The notes under the pieces: generated by a model | Database searches by the model: none | Told to the model about the DNA's origin: nothing | The model's input: only the letters and a program-made list of their open reading frames with translations | Part shown: positions 50,894 to 59,401 of the stretch, piece by piece | How positions within the stretch are numbered: position 1 is the stretch's first letter | Layout: each line of letters begins with the position of its first letter | Made by a program: the position numbers and the translations under genes | From: Polyangiaceae bacterium | Lineage (GTDB): Bacteria; Myxococcota_A; Polyangia; Polyangiales; Polyangiaceae | NCBI GenBank assembly: GCA_020633205.1 | Contig: JACKEB010000019.1 | Span: 248,001-312,000 of the forward strand | Length of the DNA stretch: 64,000 bases | Direction: 5' to 3'

Positions 50894-53001
50894 GACTTGC
50901 CTCCAATCAGCGCGTACGCCGCGTTGAGCTTTTCCAGTACGTCTGCGCCAACGAAGATGAAGTCGTCGACCTGAGCGCCGTCCACACCTTGGGTGTAGTC
51001 GCGTTTCTGCGCCTTGGGGTGGCCCGCTAGATACACCCACTTACAGCCGGCGCCGTGGAGCGCCTTGGCGAAGCTCTCGGCGTGCTGTTCGTAGAGCGCG
51101 TCGCTCGAACACAGCACCGCGATGCTCGCCTGGCTCTGCTTGAAGGCGCCTGCGCAGGCGTCCGCGTCTAGCAGTTGAGCCTCGGTTTGCTTGTCCGCGC
51201 TGAGCAGCGCTTCGATACCGCCCGCCTCGAAGAAGTTCTTGCTGAAGCTCGCGCGCGCCGTGTGCTCTGCGATGGGGCCGATGCACGCAAGGAACACGCG
51301 CGGTCGGGCACCGCTGGCCTTCAGGGCCGCGTCGCTCTTGTCACGTAGCTCTTCGAATGTTGAAGCGAAGCGATGCCGGGGGAGCTGGGGGAGCTTCGTC
51401 AGTTGAGTGCTCAGCGCGCTCGCCAGTTGCCCCAGGGTGGCCCCTTGCGTCGCTGCATCGAGCCAGCCCCTCACCCCCAAATTCGTGGGGACTTGAAGAT
51501 CCTTGCGCTCTAGGCGGGCGATGGCGGCTTGGTTGAGCGCTGCCCAGTCGAGCTCTCGCACCTTCACGGGCTTCTCGGCGAGGTTCGGGAACTCGCTCAC
51601 GCCGGTGATGGCGTCTTTGCGCTTGCCAATGTTGGCGTCCCGCGCTGCGCGAGTGCCAGCGAGGCGCTCTGCCAAGCTACCGCTCTTGGCAAAGGAGAGC
51701 AGCCCACCCGCCGCTTCGATCTCCTGAAAGAGTTTCCATGCGGCATTTGCTAGCTCGTCCGTGAGATGCTCCATGGCGAACGAACCGCCCGCGGGGTCGA
51801 GCACCTGCGCCAGGTGTGCCTCCTCGAGTAAGACCAGCTGCGTGTTGCGGGCCACGCGCCGCGCAAACTCGTCAGGGAGGCCCAGGGCGGCGGTGTAGGG
51901 CAGCAGGGTGACGCTGGATGCACCAGCAACGGCTGCGCTGAAGCCTGCCATGGTGGCGCGTAGCAAGTTGACCCAAGGATCGCGCTGGGTGACGCATGCG
52001 TAAGCCATGCGCGCGCCGAGTTGGATCCCCGGGGTAACATCGCTGCTCCCCGCCGCTTCGGCGAACGCCTCACTCACCCGCGCCCAGAGGCGCCGCATGG
52101 CGCGCAGCTTGGCAATGTCTTCCAGCTGACGAGGCCCCACGGAGAGCTCGAACCGCAGCTGGCCCAAGGCGGCGGGGAGCGGCAGGCCGGCGCCGAGGAG
52201 CGCCTTCACGTAGGTCACGCCGCTGGCGAGCGCACAGGCAAGCTCTTGAGCCTCGCTCGCGCCAGCCTCCACGAAGGGGCGAGTCGACGCCGTGAGCGCG
52301 ATAACCTTCGGGTAGTGCTCGGCGCAGTGCTTTGCCAAGCTGGCTGCTTGCTCCAGGGCCTCCTCCGGCGAGGTCGCAAGCCAGCCTTCGCTGAGCAACG
52401 CAGCCAGTGGATCCGCACCCAGCTCGCCGCGGACCTCCGCGGGGTTACATCCCCGCTGCTCGATCAGCGCCAGATAAAGACTTGCGGCGCTGGCGAAGCT
52501 TGGCCCCGCGTCGAGTGCCACGGTGCAGAGCTCCAGTTGCACACCATCCAGGGCGCGCTCCAGATCCGCGAGGCAAGAGATGCTCACCCCTTCGATACCG
52601 ACGTCCGCGCCGTGCACATCGGGGTCGAGCCCGGCGCGTCCCGCGCGATCCCAACATAGCTCCAAAGACGTCGCTCCGCGCTCGAGCTCGTCCAAGGCGA
52701 CGCGATTCAGCTCCGCCAGGTCGCCTTCCATCAGACACTGGCGGATGTCCCAGCCACCGGTTGTGTTGCCGAGCGGGGTCGCCCCTCGCACGAAGGGGGG
52801 CGCACCGGGGACGCCGCGGCTCGCCTCGTCTACGGGTGCGTTGGCTCTCGCGTAGATCGGCGCCAGCAGGATGCCGTCGTAGGTCCGGCTCTGCAGTCGG
52901 TCGAGCGCTTGCCCTTTCAGGCTCGCCTCAGCCAACGCCCGCCACTCACTCTCGGTCAGCGCGGGGAACTCGCTGGCCAGGGAAAGCTCGGTGTCACTCA
53001 T
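50890..53001 (-). CDS. mutA: Methylmalonyl-CoA mutase, small subunit
   Basis: A 703-residue non-catalytic partner of MutB. It has the same barrel-plus-B12-domain layout but divergent sequence (PFVRGATPLGNTTGGWDIRQCLMEGDLAELNRVALDELERGATSLEL). In the C-terminal domain the D-x-H-x-x-G cobalamin motif is replaced by IGPIAEHTARASF, so it cannot bind cobalamin base-off, as expected for MutA. The linker ahead of this domain (LQVPTNLGVRGWLDAATQG) is encoded across a copy of the CTCACCCCCAAA motif at 51470. Its ATG overlaps the thioesterase stop by eight bases. Confidence 0.93.
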   Translation of the reverse strand: MSDTELSLASEFPALTESEWRALAEASLKGQALDRLQSRTYDGILLAPIYARANAPVDEASRGVPGAPPFVRGATPLGNTTGGWDIRQCLMEGDLAELNRVALDELERGATSLELCWDRAGRAGLDPDVHGADVGIEGVSISCLADLERALDGVQLELCTVALDAGPSFASAASLYLALIEQRGCNPAEVRGELGADPLAALLSEGWLATSPEEALEQAASLAKHCAEHYPKVIALTASTRPFVEAGASEAQELACALASGVTYVKALLGAGLPLPAALGQLRFELSVGPRQLEDIAKLRAMRRLWARVSEAFAEAAGSSDVTPGIQLGARMAYACVTQRDPWVNLLRATMAGFSAAVAGASSVTLLPYTAALGLPDEFARRVARNTQLVLLEEAHLAQVLDPAGGSFAMEHLTDELANAAWKLFQEIEAAGGLLSFAKSGSLAERLAGTRAARDANIGKRKDAITGVSEFPNLAEKPVKVRELDWAALNQAAIARLERKDLQVPTNLGVRGWLDAATQGATLGQLASALSTQLTKLPQLPRHRFASTFEELRDKSDAALKASGARPRVFLACIGPIAEHTARASFSKNFFEAGGIEALLSADKQTEAQLLDADACAGAFKQSQASIAVLCSSDALYEQHAESFAKALHGAGCKWVYLAGHPKAQKRDYTQGVDGAQVDDFIFVGADVLEKLNAAYALIGGKS

Positions 53002-53500
53002 GGTCGTCTCTCACTCGATTCTGGGCGCGCGTTCCAGGTGCCGCGTGCGGGGCGCTGCATACCACCTCTGGCTCTCGATCGCCACGCTCAGCGCCTGAGG
53101 CGCCGTCCTCCGCTTTAATTCCGCGCGGTAGTAGCGGGGTCGGTTTGCCCGCTTCATCCAAGGCGACCAGTACGAAGCGCCCCCGAGTAGCCAGCCAGCG
53201 CTCGCCAGACAGCAAATTCTCGGCGATCAGCTGCACGTCGACTGACACGGAGGTGCGCCCAGTAGCGATCACTTCGGCGGTCGCCTCCACCAGATGTCCA
53301 ACGCGCACCGGCGCTCGAAAGTCGCAGCCGTCGCTGCGGGCCGTGACCACCCGACGCCTCGAGTAGCGCGAAGCAGCGACGAAAGCCGCCTTGTCCATCA
53401 GCGCCAACGCCTCACCACCAAACAGGCAGCCCTCGTGGTTGGCCTGCTCCGGGAACACGATGTTTGCCAGGGTCACGCTGGCGCCTTCGACGACGGGCAC
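52994..53500 (-). CDS. Hotdog-fold acyl-CoA thioesterase
   Basis: A 168-residue acyl-CoA hydrolase. The core begins ASVTLANIVFPEQANHEGCLFGGEALALMDKAAFVAASRYSRRRVVTARSDGCDFRAPVRVGHLVEATAEVIATGRTSVSVDVQLIAENLLSGERWLATRGRFVLVALDEAGKP, the BFIT/YciA-type cytoplasmic thioesterase pattern with the Asn/Asp helix (GG.AL..MD). The GTG at 53500 is preferred; the frame is open to a TTG at 53599 but that would overlap the divergent regulator. The C-terminal 30 residues are low-complexity. It is the first gene of the mutase operon and probably releases or recycles short acyl-CoAs. Confidence 0.82.
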   Translation of the reverse strand: MPVVEGASVTLANIVFPEQANHEGCLFGGEALALMDKAAFVAASRYSRRRVVTARSDGCDFRAPVRVGHLVEATAEVIATGRTSVSVDVQLIAENLLSGERWLATRGRFVLVALDEAGKPTPLLPRGIKAEDGASGAERGDREPEVVCSAPHAAPGTRAQNRVRDDHE

Positions 53501-53567
53501 TGTAAAGAATTCGCACCGGATGGTTCGAAGGAAAAGCGCTGAAAGCGCCAAACTTTGCGATGCATGG

Positions 53568-53583
53568 TTTGCAAATTTGCGAA
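53568..53583. promoter_or_regulatory. TTTGCAAA-type operator between thioesterase and ScfR genes
   Basis: TTTGCAAATTTGCGAA at 53568-53583 contains the perfect palindrome GCAAATTTGC (53571-53580), and a second related half CTTTGCG lies at 53553-53559. TTTGCAAA-like boxes are the reported binding sites of the actinobacterial RamB/PrpR regulators, relatives of the protein encoded at 53599. It lies just ahead of that gene start and 68 bases upstream of the thioesterase-mutase operon, so one site could control both. Confidence 0.65.
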
Positions 53584-53598
53584 GCTTGCTAATCTCCA

Positions 53599-55053
53599 AT
53601 GATGTCGAAGCTCTTCGTTGGCCCTCGCTTGCGCCGCCTCCGCGAAGAGCGCGGGCTGACCCAAGCCGCCATGGCCGCGAAGCTGGGGATCAGCCCGAGC
53701 TACCTGAACCAACTCGAGCACAACCAGCGTCCCCTGAGCGTCAGCGTGCTGCTGTCACTCAGCGGAACCTTCGGTATCGATCCTCAGGATTTTTCGGGGG
53801 AGGAAGAGGCGCGAATGGTCGCGGAGCTCAGGGACGCGCTCGCGAACCTGCCCCCCGCTGCGCAACCGAGCGACTCCGAGCTGCGCGCCTTGGCCGGTGA
53901 TCATCCCGGCATCGCCCGCGCCTTCGTCGCGCTCTCTTTCCGTTACCGCGAGGCAATACAGCGCGCCGACATCCTGATCAGCCGCGTGCAGAATCGCGAC
54001 CAGGTGCCACCACCCGAGCTGACGACCCCCTACGAGGCGGTGCGCGACTTCTTCTACGCCAAGCAGAACTACATCGCCGAGCTCGAGACCGCCGCCGAGG
54101 ACCTCGCCGGCGAGGAAGAGCTCCGACCAGGAGATGTGCTGGACGCGCTGGTCGCGCGGCTGCGCAAGCGCCATGGCGCGAAAGTAGTGATCCAGCGCGA
54201 GCGCGGTCCGAGAGCGGCGCGGATTCGTCACTTCGATCGCAGCACCGGGACGCTCGCGCTCCCAGCGCACCTCACGACGGGTCAGCAAGCGTTTCAGGTC
54301 GCAACTCAGCTGGCCTTTCTGGAGCTCAGTACGTTGCTCGATACCTTGGCTGCGTCGCCCGGCCTCGAGGATCCCGGCACCCAGGGCCTTGCGCGCATCG
54401 GCCTCGCCCACTACTTCGCGGGCGCGCTGTTGTGTCCGTACGATCGCTTCTTGGAGTCCGCCGAAGAGCTGGCCTACGACATCGAGCGCCTAGGCGAGGC
54501 CTTTGATGTCAGCTTCGAGACGACTTGCCACCGCCTGAGCACGCTTCAGCGACGCGACCGACGAGGTGTTCCGTTCTTTTTCGTGCGCGTGGATCGCGCC
54601 GGAAACATTTCCAAGCGGCAATCCGCAACGGACTTCCACTTCTCTCGCAGCGGAGGCACGTGTCCGCTGTGGGCCGTGTACGAAGCCTTCGCTCAGCCGA
54701 CACGCACGCTGACGCAGCTCGCGCAGATGCCCGACGGCCGCGTCTACCTCTGGATCGCACGCCGAGTGGGCCACGCACAGGTCGGCTTCGGTGCACCGAC
54801 CAAGGAGTTCGCCGTTGCCGTGGGGTGTGACGTGCAGCACGCGCACCGCCTGGTGTACTCCCGTGGGCTCGATCTGAACGACCTTGGGACCGCGACGCCG
54901 ATCGGTGTCGGCTGCAAGGTGTGCGAGCGAACCGAGTGCGCCCAGCGAGCCTTTCCTCTGCTCGGCCGCCCCCTGGCCATCGACGCGGACAGCCAGCCGT
55001 TCGCTCCCTATCCGTTCAGGGCCGCTGATCGGCGCACCCCAACATCTCGTTGA
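53599..55053 (+). CDS. ScfR/RamB-family short-chain acyl-CoA responsive regulator
   Basis: A 484-residue transcription factor. The N-terminal XRE helix-turn-helix (about 8-62) is RLRRLREERGLTQAAMAAKLGISPSYLNQLEHNQRPLSVSVLLSLSGTFG. The middle has the ImmA/IrrE-like segment without a metal HExxH (LALPAHLTTGQQAFQVATQLAFLELSTLLDTLA, IGLAHYFAGALLCPYDRFLESAEELAYDIERLGEAFDVSFETTCHRLSTLQRRDRRGVPFFFVRVDRAGNISKRQSATDFHFSRSGGTCPLW). The C-terminal domain ends in GCKVCERTECAQRAFP, a Cys signature of the family. Relatives RamB, PrpR and MccR sense acyl-CoAs and control acetate, glyoxylate or methylcitrate genes. Divergent from the propionate/methylmalonate-type operon, it is the obvious candidate regulator of it. 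Confidence 0.92.
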   Translation: MMSKLFVGPRLRRLREERGLTQAAMAAKLGISPSYLNQLEHNQRPLSVSVLLSLSGTFGIDPQDFSGEEEARMVAELRDALANLPPAAQPSDSELRALAGDHPGIARAFVALSFRYREAIQRADILISRVQNRDQVPPPELTTPYEAVRDFFYAKQNYIAELETAAEDLAGEEELRPGDVLDALVARLRKRHGAKVVIQRERGPRAARIRHFDRSTGTLALPAHLTTGQQAFQVATQLAFLELSTLLDTLAASPGLEDPGTQGLARIGLAHYFAGALLCPYDRFLESAEELAYDIERLGEAFDVSFETTCHRLSTLQRRDRRGVPFFFVRVDRAGNISKRQSATDFHFSRSGGTCPLWAVYEAFAQPTRTLTQLAQMPDGRVYLWIARRVGHAQVGFGAPTKEFAVAVGCDVQHAHRLVYSRGLDLNDLGTATPIGVGCKVCERTECAQRAFPLLGRPLAIDADSQPFAPYPFRAADRRTPTSR

Positions 55054-55087
55054 CAACGTTGAGCATTCCCCAATATGTTGCGCTCAT

Positions 55088-55346
55088 GTTGGTCCTGGGC
55101 ATTTGCTCAGGCTAAGAGGGAATCCGGCGTCGTGTTTCACGGCGGCAAGCCGGAGCTGCCCCGCAGCGGTAAACGAGAACGAACTCGACCACAGCACTGA
55201 TCACTGGGTGAACCAGGCGCCGCTCTGAAGAGAGCAGGCGCGCCCTGGCGAGCCCCACGATTGGGAAGCGGTCGACAGTAGGTCAGAGCCACCCGGCTCT
55301 CATCGGCGAAGGCCGAAGCTCGTAAGCCCGAAGACCTGCCAGCATC
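55088..55346 (+). ncRNA. Cobalamin riboswitch upstream of nrdAB
   Basis: The 5' UTR of nrdA carries the conserved B12-aptamer series. P2 is CCTGGGC-ATTT-GCTCAGG (about 55095-55112), directly followed by the core AAGAGGGAATCCGGCG (55114-55129), the returning strand CCGGAGCTGCCCCGCAGCGGTAA (about 55150-55172), then TTGGGAAGCGGTCGACAGTAGGTCAGAGCC and finally CCCGAAGACCTGCC (about 55326-55340), the B12-box end. The gap between 55054 and 55562 holds no gene. Past the aptamer are CCGACAC/GTGTCGG (55346-55370) and a ten-pair stem at 55412-55433, which could serve as expression-platform hairpins. Adenosylcobalamin would be expected to switch nrdAB off. Ends are approximate. Confidence 0.88.
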
Positions 55347-55562
55347 CGACACACAGCAACAGCGTGTCGGTTCCCGGCGCCCCGAGGGAGGGCGAGTCGG
55401 AGACTCAAGGGTCACTCGCTTGTAAGCGGGTGAGGTCCGGTGGCTGCGGTTTGTGCAGCGAACACCACGCTTCGTTGACCCGATGACGAACCACTCGCAG
55501 TTCCTCGGCAGCGCTCACCAAACGAAGCAGCGGGCAGGCCCCGCTCTTTGGAGGAACAGAGC

Positions 55563-57992
55563 ATGTCAGGCAACGCAGCGTACAGCGACAACACCACGCC
55601 CATGCGCGTCACCAAGCGCAACGGCACTTCGGAACCGGTTGACCTCAACAAGATCGTGCGCGCGGTCACGCGCTGCTCGAGCGGGCTCCCCGGAGTGGAC
55701 CCGATGCGCATCGCCACCAAGACCATCAGCGGTTTGTACGACGGGGCGACGACAGAAGAGCTGGACCAGCTCTCTATCCGCACGGCAGCGTCATTGATGC
55801 TCGAGGAGCCCCAGTACTCCAAGCTCGCGGCGCGCCTGCTAGCTGCCTTGGTCGACAAGGAGGTGCGCGCCCTCCGCGTACAGTCCTTCTCACAGTCGAT
55901 CGCGCTTGGAGTCAAGCTGGGTCTGATCGGTGAGCGCGTGGCGGCGTTCGTGTCTGAAAACGCTCGCAAGCTGGATGACGCGGTGGAAGCCAAACGCGAC
56001 GAGCTGTTCGAGTTCTTCGGCATGCGGACGCTGTACGATCGCTACCTGTTGCGTCACCCGACTGAGCGCGACGTACTGGAGAACGCTCAGTACTTCTTCA
56101 TGCGGATCGCCTGTGCGCTGAGCACGAGCGTGCCTGAGGCCATCGAGCTGTATGCGTTGTTTTCTCGCCTGGAGTACCTGCCGAGCTCGCCCACCTTGTT
56201 CAATGCCGGGACGCGCCACGAGCAGCTCTCGAGCTGCTTTCTCCTCGATTCTCCGCAGGATCACCTGACTGATATCTACCGGCGCTACGCCGATGTCGCG
56301 CAGCTCTCGAAGTTCTCCGGAGGCATTGGCCTCGCCTACCACCGCGTGCGCTCTCGTGGCTCCCTCATCGAGAGCACGAACGGTCACTCGAACGGCATCG
56401 TACCCTGGCTGAAGACCCTGGACGCGTCCGTTGCCGCGGTGAATCAAGGCGGCAAACGCAAGGGCGCCTGCTGCGTGTACCTCGAGACCTGGCACGCAGA
56501 CATCGAAGAGTTCCTGGAGCTCCGAGACAACACCGGCGACGAGGCGCGTCGCACTCACAACTTGAACCTCGCCAACTGGGTGAGCGATCTCTTCATGCGG
56601 CGAGTGGAGCAGGACGAGAGCTGGAGCCTGTTCGACCCGAAGACAGTGCCCCACTTGCCCGACCTCTACGGCGAAGAGTTCGAGCGGGCCTACGTCGCTG
56701 CGGAGCTTGCGGGGCTCGCGATCAAACAGCTGCCAGCGCGCCAGCTCTACACCCGCATGCTGCGCACCCTCGCGCAAACCGGCAACGGCTGGATGACCTT
56801 CAAGGACAAATGCAATCGCGCGTGTAACCAGACGGCGCTGTCTGGCCGAGTGGTGCACCTCTCGAATCTGTGCACGGAGATCATCGAGGTCACGAGCGAC
56901 GATGAGACCGCGGTGTGCAACCTCGGCTCGCTGAACCTCGCGCGTCACCTGAAAGACACCGACGCCGGCAAGCTCGCCTTCGACTTCGAGAAGCTCGAGC
57001 GCAGCATTCGCATTGCCGTGCGGCAGCTGGATCGCGTCATCGACCTCAACTACTACCCAATCCCCAAGGCGCGCGTCTCGAACTTGCGCTGGCGCCCCGT
57101 GGGACTCGGACTGATGGGTCTCCAAGATGTGTTCTTCGCCCTTGGTCTGGCGTTCGATAGCGAAGAGGCGCAGGCGCTCTCCCGTCGCATCTCGGAGACC
57201 ATCTACTTCCAGGCGCTGACCACCTCGAACGCGCTGGCGCGGGAATACGGCGCGCACCCAACCTTTCGCGAGACCCGCGCCGCAAGCGGCGAGCTCCAGT
57301 TCGACGCCTGGGGGCTGAGCGACACGGAGCTCAGCTCGCCGGACGCCTGGCGCGAATTACGACGCAGCATCCAGGCCCACGGCCTCAGAAACTCACTCCT
57401 CGTAGCCATCGCGCCAACGGCCACCATCGCGTCCATCGCCGGTTGTTATGAGTGCATCGAGCCCCAGGTATCCAACCTGTTCAAGCGCGAGACCCTGAGC
57501 GGCGACTTCCTTCAGGTGAACCGCTACCTCGTGGAAGACTTGAAGCGCATCGGCGCATGGACCGACGCGACTCGCGCCGGGCTCAAGCTTTCAGAGGGCT
57601 CCATCCAATCCCTGGACGTCCCGAGCGACATCAAGCTGCGTTACCGCACGGCATGGGAACTCCCGATGCGCGCCCTGATCGACATGGCTGCGGAGCGCGG
57701 CGCGTTCATTGATCAGAGCCAGTCACTCAACCTATTCGTGGAGAGCCCGAACATCGGTCGTCTGTCTTCGATGTACTTCTACGCTTGGAAGCGCGGCATC
57801 AAGACGACCTACTATCTACGCTCCCGCCCAGCGACGCGCATCGCCAAGGCGACCGTGGATGAAGGCACCGCGGATCCTCGCGGAGAGCGAGGCTGGACCC
57901 CAGCACCGCCAGCGGTAGAAGCGCAAGATGCTGAAGCAGGCGCCGTCGCGTGTTCCCTGGAGAACCCAGAGACCTGCGAGGCCTGCCAATGA
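55563..57992 (+). CDS. nrdA: Class Ia ribonucleoside-diphosphate reductase, alpha subunit
   Basis: An 809-residue catalytic subunit reducing ribonucleotides to deoxyribonucleotides. An ATP-cone is at the N-terminus (MRVTKRNGTSEPVDLNKIVRAVTRC to LMLEEPQYSKLAARLL). Active-site Cys are SSCFLL and AVCNLGSLN for the redox pair and LSNLCTEIIEV for the thiyl radical, with the glutamate following. The radical-transfer tyrosines (MYFYAWKRGIKTTYYLRS) and the C-terminal shuttle CEACQ are present. The ATG at 55563 has GGAGG about nine bases upstream; a TTG 15 bases earlier is rejected. Oxygen-dependent class I enzymes do not need B12, yet the leader is a cobalamin riboswitch. The nrdB start overlaps the stop. 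Confidence 0.96.
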   Translation: MSGNAAYSDNTTPMRVTKRNGTSEPVDLNKIVRAVTRCSSGLPGVDPMRIATKTISGLYDGATTEELDQLSIRTAASLMLEEPQYSKLAARLLAALVDKEVRALRVQSFSQSIALGVKLGLIGERVAAFVSENARKLDDAVEAKRDELFEFFGMRTLYDRYLLRHPTERDVLENAQYFFMRIACALSTSVPEAIELYALFSRLEYLPSSPTLFNAGTRHEQLSSCFLLDSPQDHLTDIYRRYADVAQLSKFSGGIGLAYHRVRSRGSLIESTNGHSNGIVPWLKTLDASVAAVNQGGKRKGACCVYLETWHADIEEFLELRDNTGDEARRTHNLNLANWVSDLFMRRVEQDESWSLFDPKTVPHLPDLYGEEFERAYVAAELAGLAIKQLPARQLYTRMLRTLAQTGNGWMTFKDKCNRACNQTALSGRVVHLSNLCTEIIEVTSDDETAVCNLGSLNLARHLKDTDAGKLAFDFEKLERSIRIAVRQLDRVIDLNYYPIPKARVSNLRWRPVGLGLMGLQDVFFALGLAFDSEEAQALSRRISETIYFQALTTSNALAREYGAHPTFRETRAASGELQFDAWGLSDTELSSPDAWRELRRSIQAHGLRNSLLVAIAPTATIASIAGCYECIEPQVSNLFKRETLSGDFLQVNRYLVEDLKRIGAWTDATRAGLKLSEGSIQSLDVPSDIKLRYRTAWELPMRALIDMAAERGAFIDQSQSLNLFVESPNIGRLSSMYFYAWKRGIKTTYYLRSRPATRIAKATVDEGTADPRGERGWTPAPPAVEAQDAEAGAVACSLENPETCEACQ

Positions 57993-59056
57993 GCCGCGAT
58001 ACTTCCATTGCCCGAAACTCTGCCGCTGTGCTCGAGGTGCGGCGCCCAGCGCGGCTCCTCGATCCGGGCCTGTGCCTCACGTTGCGGCCCATGGGCTATC
58101 CAAAGTTCTTCGAGATGTATCGCGACGCCATCAAGAACACCTGGACCGTGGAGGAGGTCGACTTCTCCACGGACCTCGCTGACTTGAGTGGTAAGCTCAG
58201 CGCAGGGGAGCGGCACTTGATCGAGCGCCTGGTGGCCTTCTTTGCGACGGGTGATTCCATCGTCGCGAACAACCTGGTGCTGAACCTGTATCGCCATATC
58301 AACGCGCCGGAGGCGCGCATGTACCTCTCGCGCCAGCTTTACGAGGAGGCGCTCCATGTGCAGTTCTATCTCACGTTGCTGGATACCTATGTGCCATCAC
58401 CAGAGGCGCGAACCCGAGCATTTTCTGCCGTGGAAAATATCCCATCGATCCGCGCCAAAGCGGAGTTCTGCCTGAAGTGGCTCGAGACCACGAGCGAACT
58501 CCCGCGGCTCAGCACACACAGCGAGCGCCGGCAGTTCCTGCTCAATTTGATCTGCTTCGCGGCTTGCGTTGAAGGTCTGTTCTTCTTCGCCGCGTTTGCC
58601 TACGTCTACTTTCTGCGCTCGAAGGGTCTGCTCCACGGCCTCGCCGGTGGGACCAACTGGGTGTTCCGCGACGAGAGCGCCCACATGGCGTTCGCGTTCG
58701 AAGTCGTCGCTCAGGTGCGCCGCGAGGAGCCCGAGCTCTTCGACGATCAGCTGGCAGCAGAGGTGAGTCAGATGCTGGAGGAAGCGATCGCGTGCGAGCT
58801 GCAGTTCGCCGAAGATTTGTTGACGGGCGCCTCGGGAGTCGCCGGCATGACCACGACGGACATGCGGGCCTACCTCGAGTATTGTGCGGACCAACGTCTC
58901 GCCCAGCTCGGCCTGCCGAAGCGCTTCTTCAGCCGGAACCCGTTCCCCTTCATGGACCTGCAAGACGTTCAGGAGGTGACGAACTTTTTCGAGCGCCGCG
59001 TCTCCGCCTATCAAGTCGGGGTTACGGGCGAGGTCGAGCTAGACGCTGCTTTCTAG
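57989..59056 (+). CDS. nrdB: Class Ia ribonucleoside-diphosphate reductase, beta subunit
   Basis: A 355-residue radical-generating subunit with a dinuclear metal centre. Ligands follow the family order: the aspartate in FFATGDSIVANN, E and H in YEEALHVQFY, glutamate in FAACVEGLFFFAAFAYV, and E/H in FRDESAHMAFAFEV. The tyrosine four residues after the first His (H-V-Q-F-Y) is in the position of the radical Y122 of Escherichia coli, so this is a tyrosyl-radical type. The C-terminus VTGEVELDAAF resembles the alpha-docking tail. The start overlaps nrdA by four bases (ATGA). It ends 100 bases before a second cobalamin riboswitch. Confidence 0.95.
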   Translation: MSRDTSIARNSAAVLEVRRPARLLDPGLCLTLRPMGYPKFFEMYRDAIKNTWTVEEVDFSTDLADLSGKLSAGERHLIERLVAFFATGDSIVANNLVLNLYRHINAPEARMYLSRQLYEEALHVQFYLTLLDTYVPSPEARTRAFSAVENIPSIRAKAEFCLKWLETTSELPRLSTHSERRQFLLNLICFAACVEGLFFFAAFAYVYFLRSKGLLHGLAGGTNWVFRDESAHMAFAFEVVAQVRREEPELFDDQLAAEVSQMLEEAIACELQFAEDLLTGASGVAGMTTTDMRAYLEYCADQRLAQLGLPKRFFSRNPFPFMDLQDVQEVTNFFERRVSAYQVGVTGEVELDAAF

Positions 59057-59154
59057 CTGCTCCGCGCGGAGCGTCGCGGCACGACTGGCCTTGGGGCGCG
59101 TTTCGTGGTTCTGTTCCCGCCTCTGAAGCGCCCCAAGCTGCAATTCGGCAGTCG

Positions 59155-59345
59155 GGGGAGTGCCCAGTTCGCTGGGCACTCAAGGGAAGCTGGTGACTCG
59201 GCCACGAGCCGAGGAGTCCAGCGCGGAGCCGCCGCCGTAACTCCAAGTACGAAGACTCAAAGAAGCCACTGGCAGCTCGCCCCACGCGAGCACCGGGAAG
59301 GCGAGTCAGAGTGAGAGGAGAAGCCGGAAGACCTGCTCGGAGCAT
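59155..59345 (+). ncRNA. Second cobalamin riboswitch, upstream of a propeller lipoprotein
   Basis: The 345-base gap between nrdB and the lipoprotein gene holds a second B12 aptamer. P2 is a perfect nine-pair stem AGTGCCCAG-TTCG-CTGGGCACT (59159-59180) with a UUCG-type loop, followed by CAAGGGAAGCTGGTGA, the counterpart GTCCAGCGCGGAGCCGCCGCCGTAA (to about 59240), GCCACTGG, CCGGGAAGGCGAGTCAGAG and the closing B12 box GAAGCCGGAAGACCTGCTC (about 59320-59338). A hairpin GAAGCG/CGCTTC at 59374-59391 abuts the Shine-Dalgarno GGAGG (59393-59397), so ligand binding may control translation. It resembles the riboswitch at 55088 but has diverged. Confidence 0.85.
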
Positions 59346-59373
59346 CCCGCGAAACGCGAGATGAAACCCCATC

Positions 59374-59397
59374 GAAGCGCGCGCTCGCTTCCGGAGG
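59374..59397 (+). promoter_or_regulatory. Hairpin next to the Shine-Dalgarno of the B12-controlled lipoprotein gene
   Basis: GAAGCG (59374-59379) pairs with CGCTTC (59386-59391), immediately followed by GGAGG at 59393-59397 and the GTG start at 59402. Its position between the aptamer and the start codon suggests an expression platform acting on ribosome access. Confidence 0.45.
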
Positions 59398-59401
59398 TTC
59401 C

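Noticed and set aside
50894..51040. Longer start for mutB
   Set aside because: It would extend 147 bases into mutA in another frame; the GTG at 50893 overlapping the mutA stop is normal for this operon.
55890..57257. Minus-strand 455-codon frame opposite nrdA
   Set aside because: Antisense to conserved nrdA and without domain signatures.
59159..59180. UUCG-capped hairpin as a simple nrdB terminator
   Set aside because: It is followed by CAAGGGAAG and the rest of a cobalamin aptamer rather than a T-run, so it is better read as riboswitch P2.
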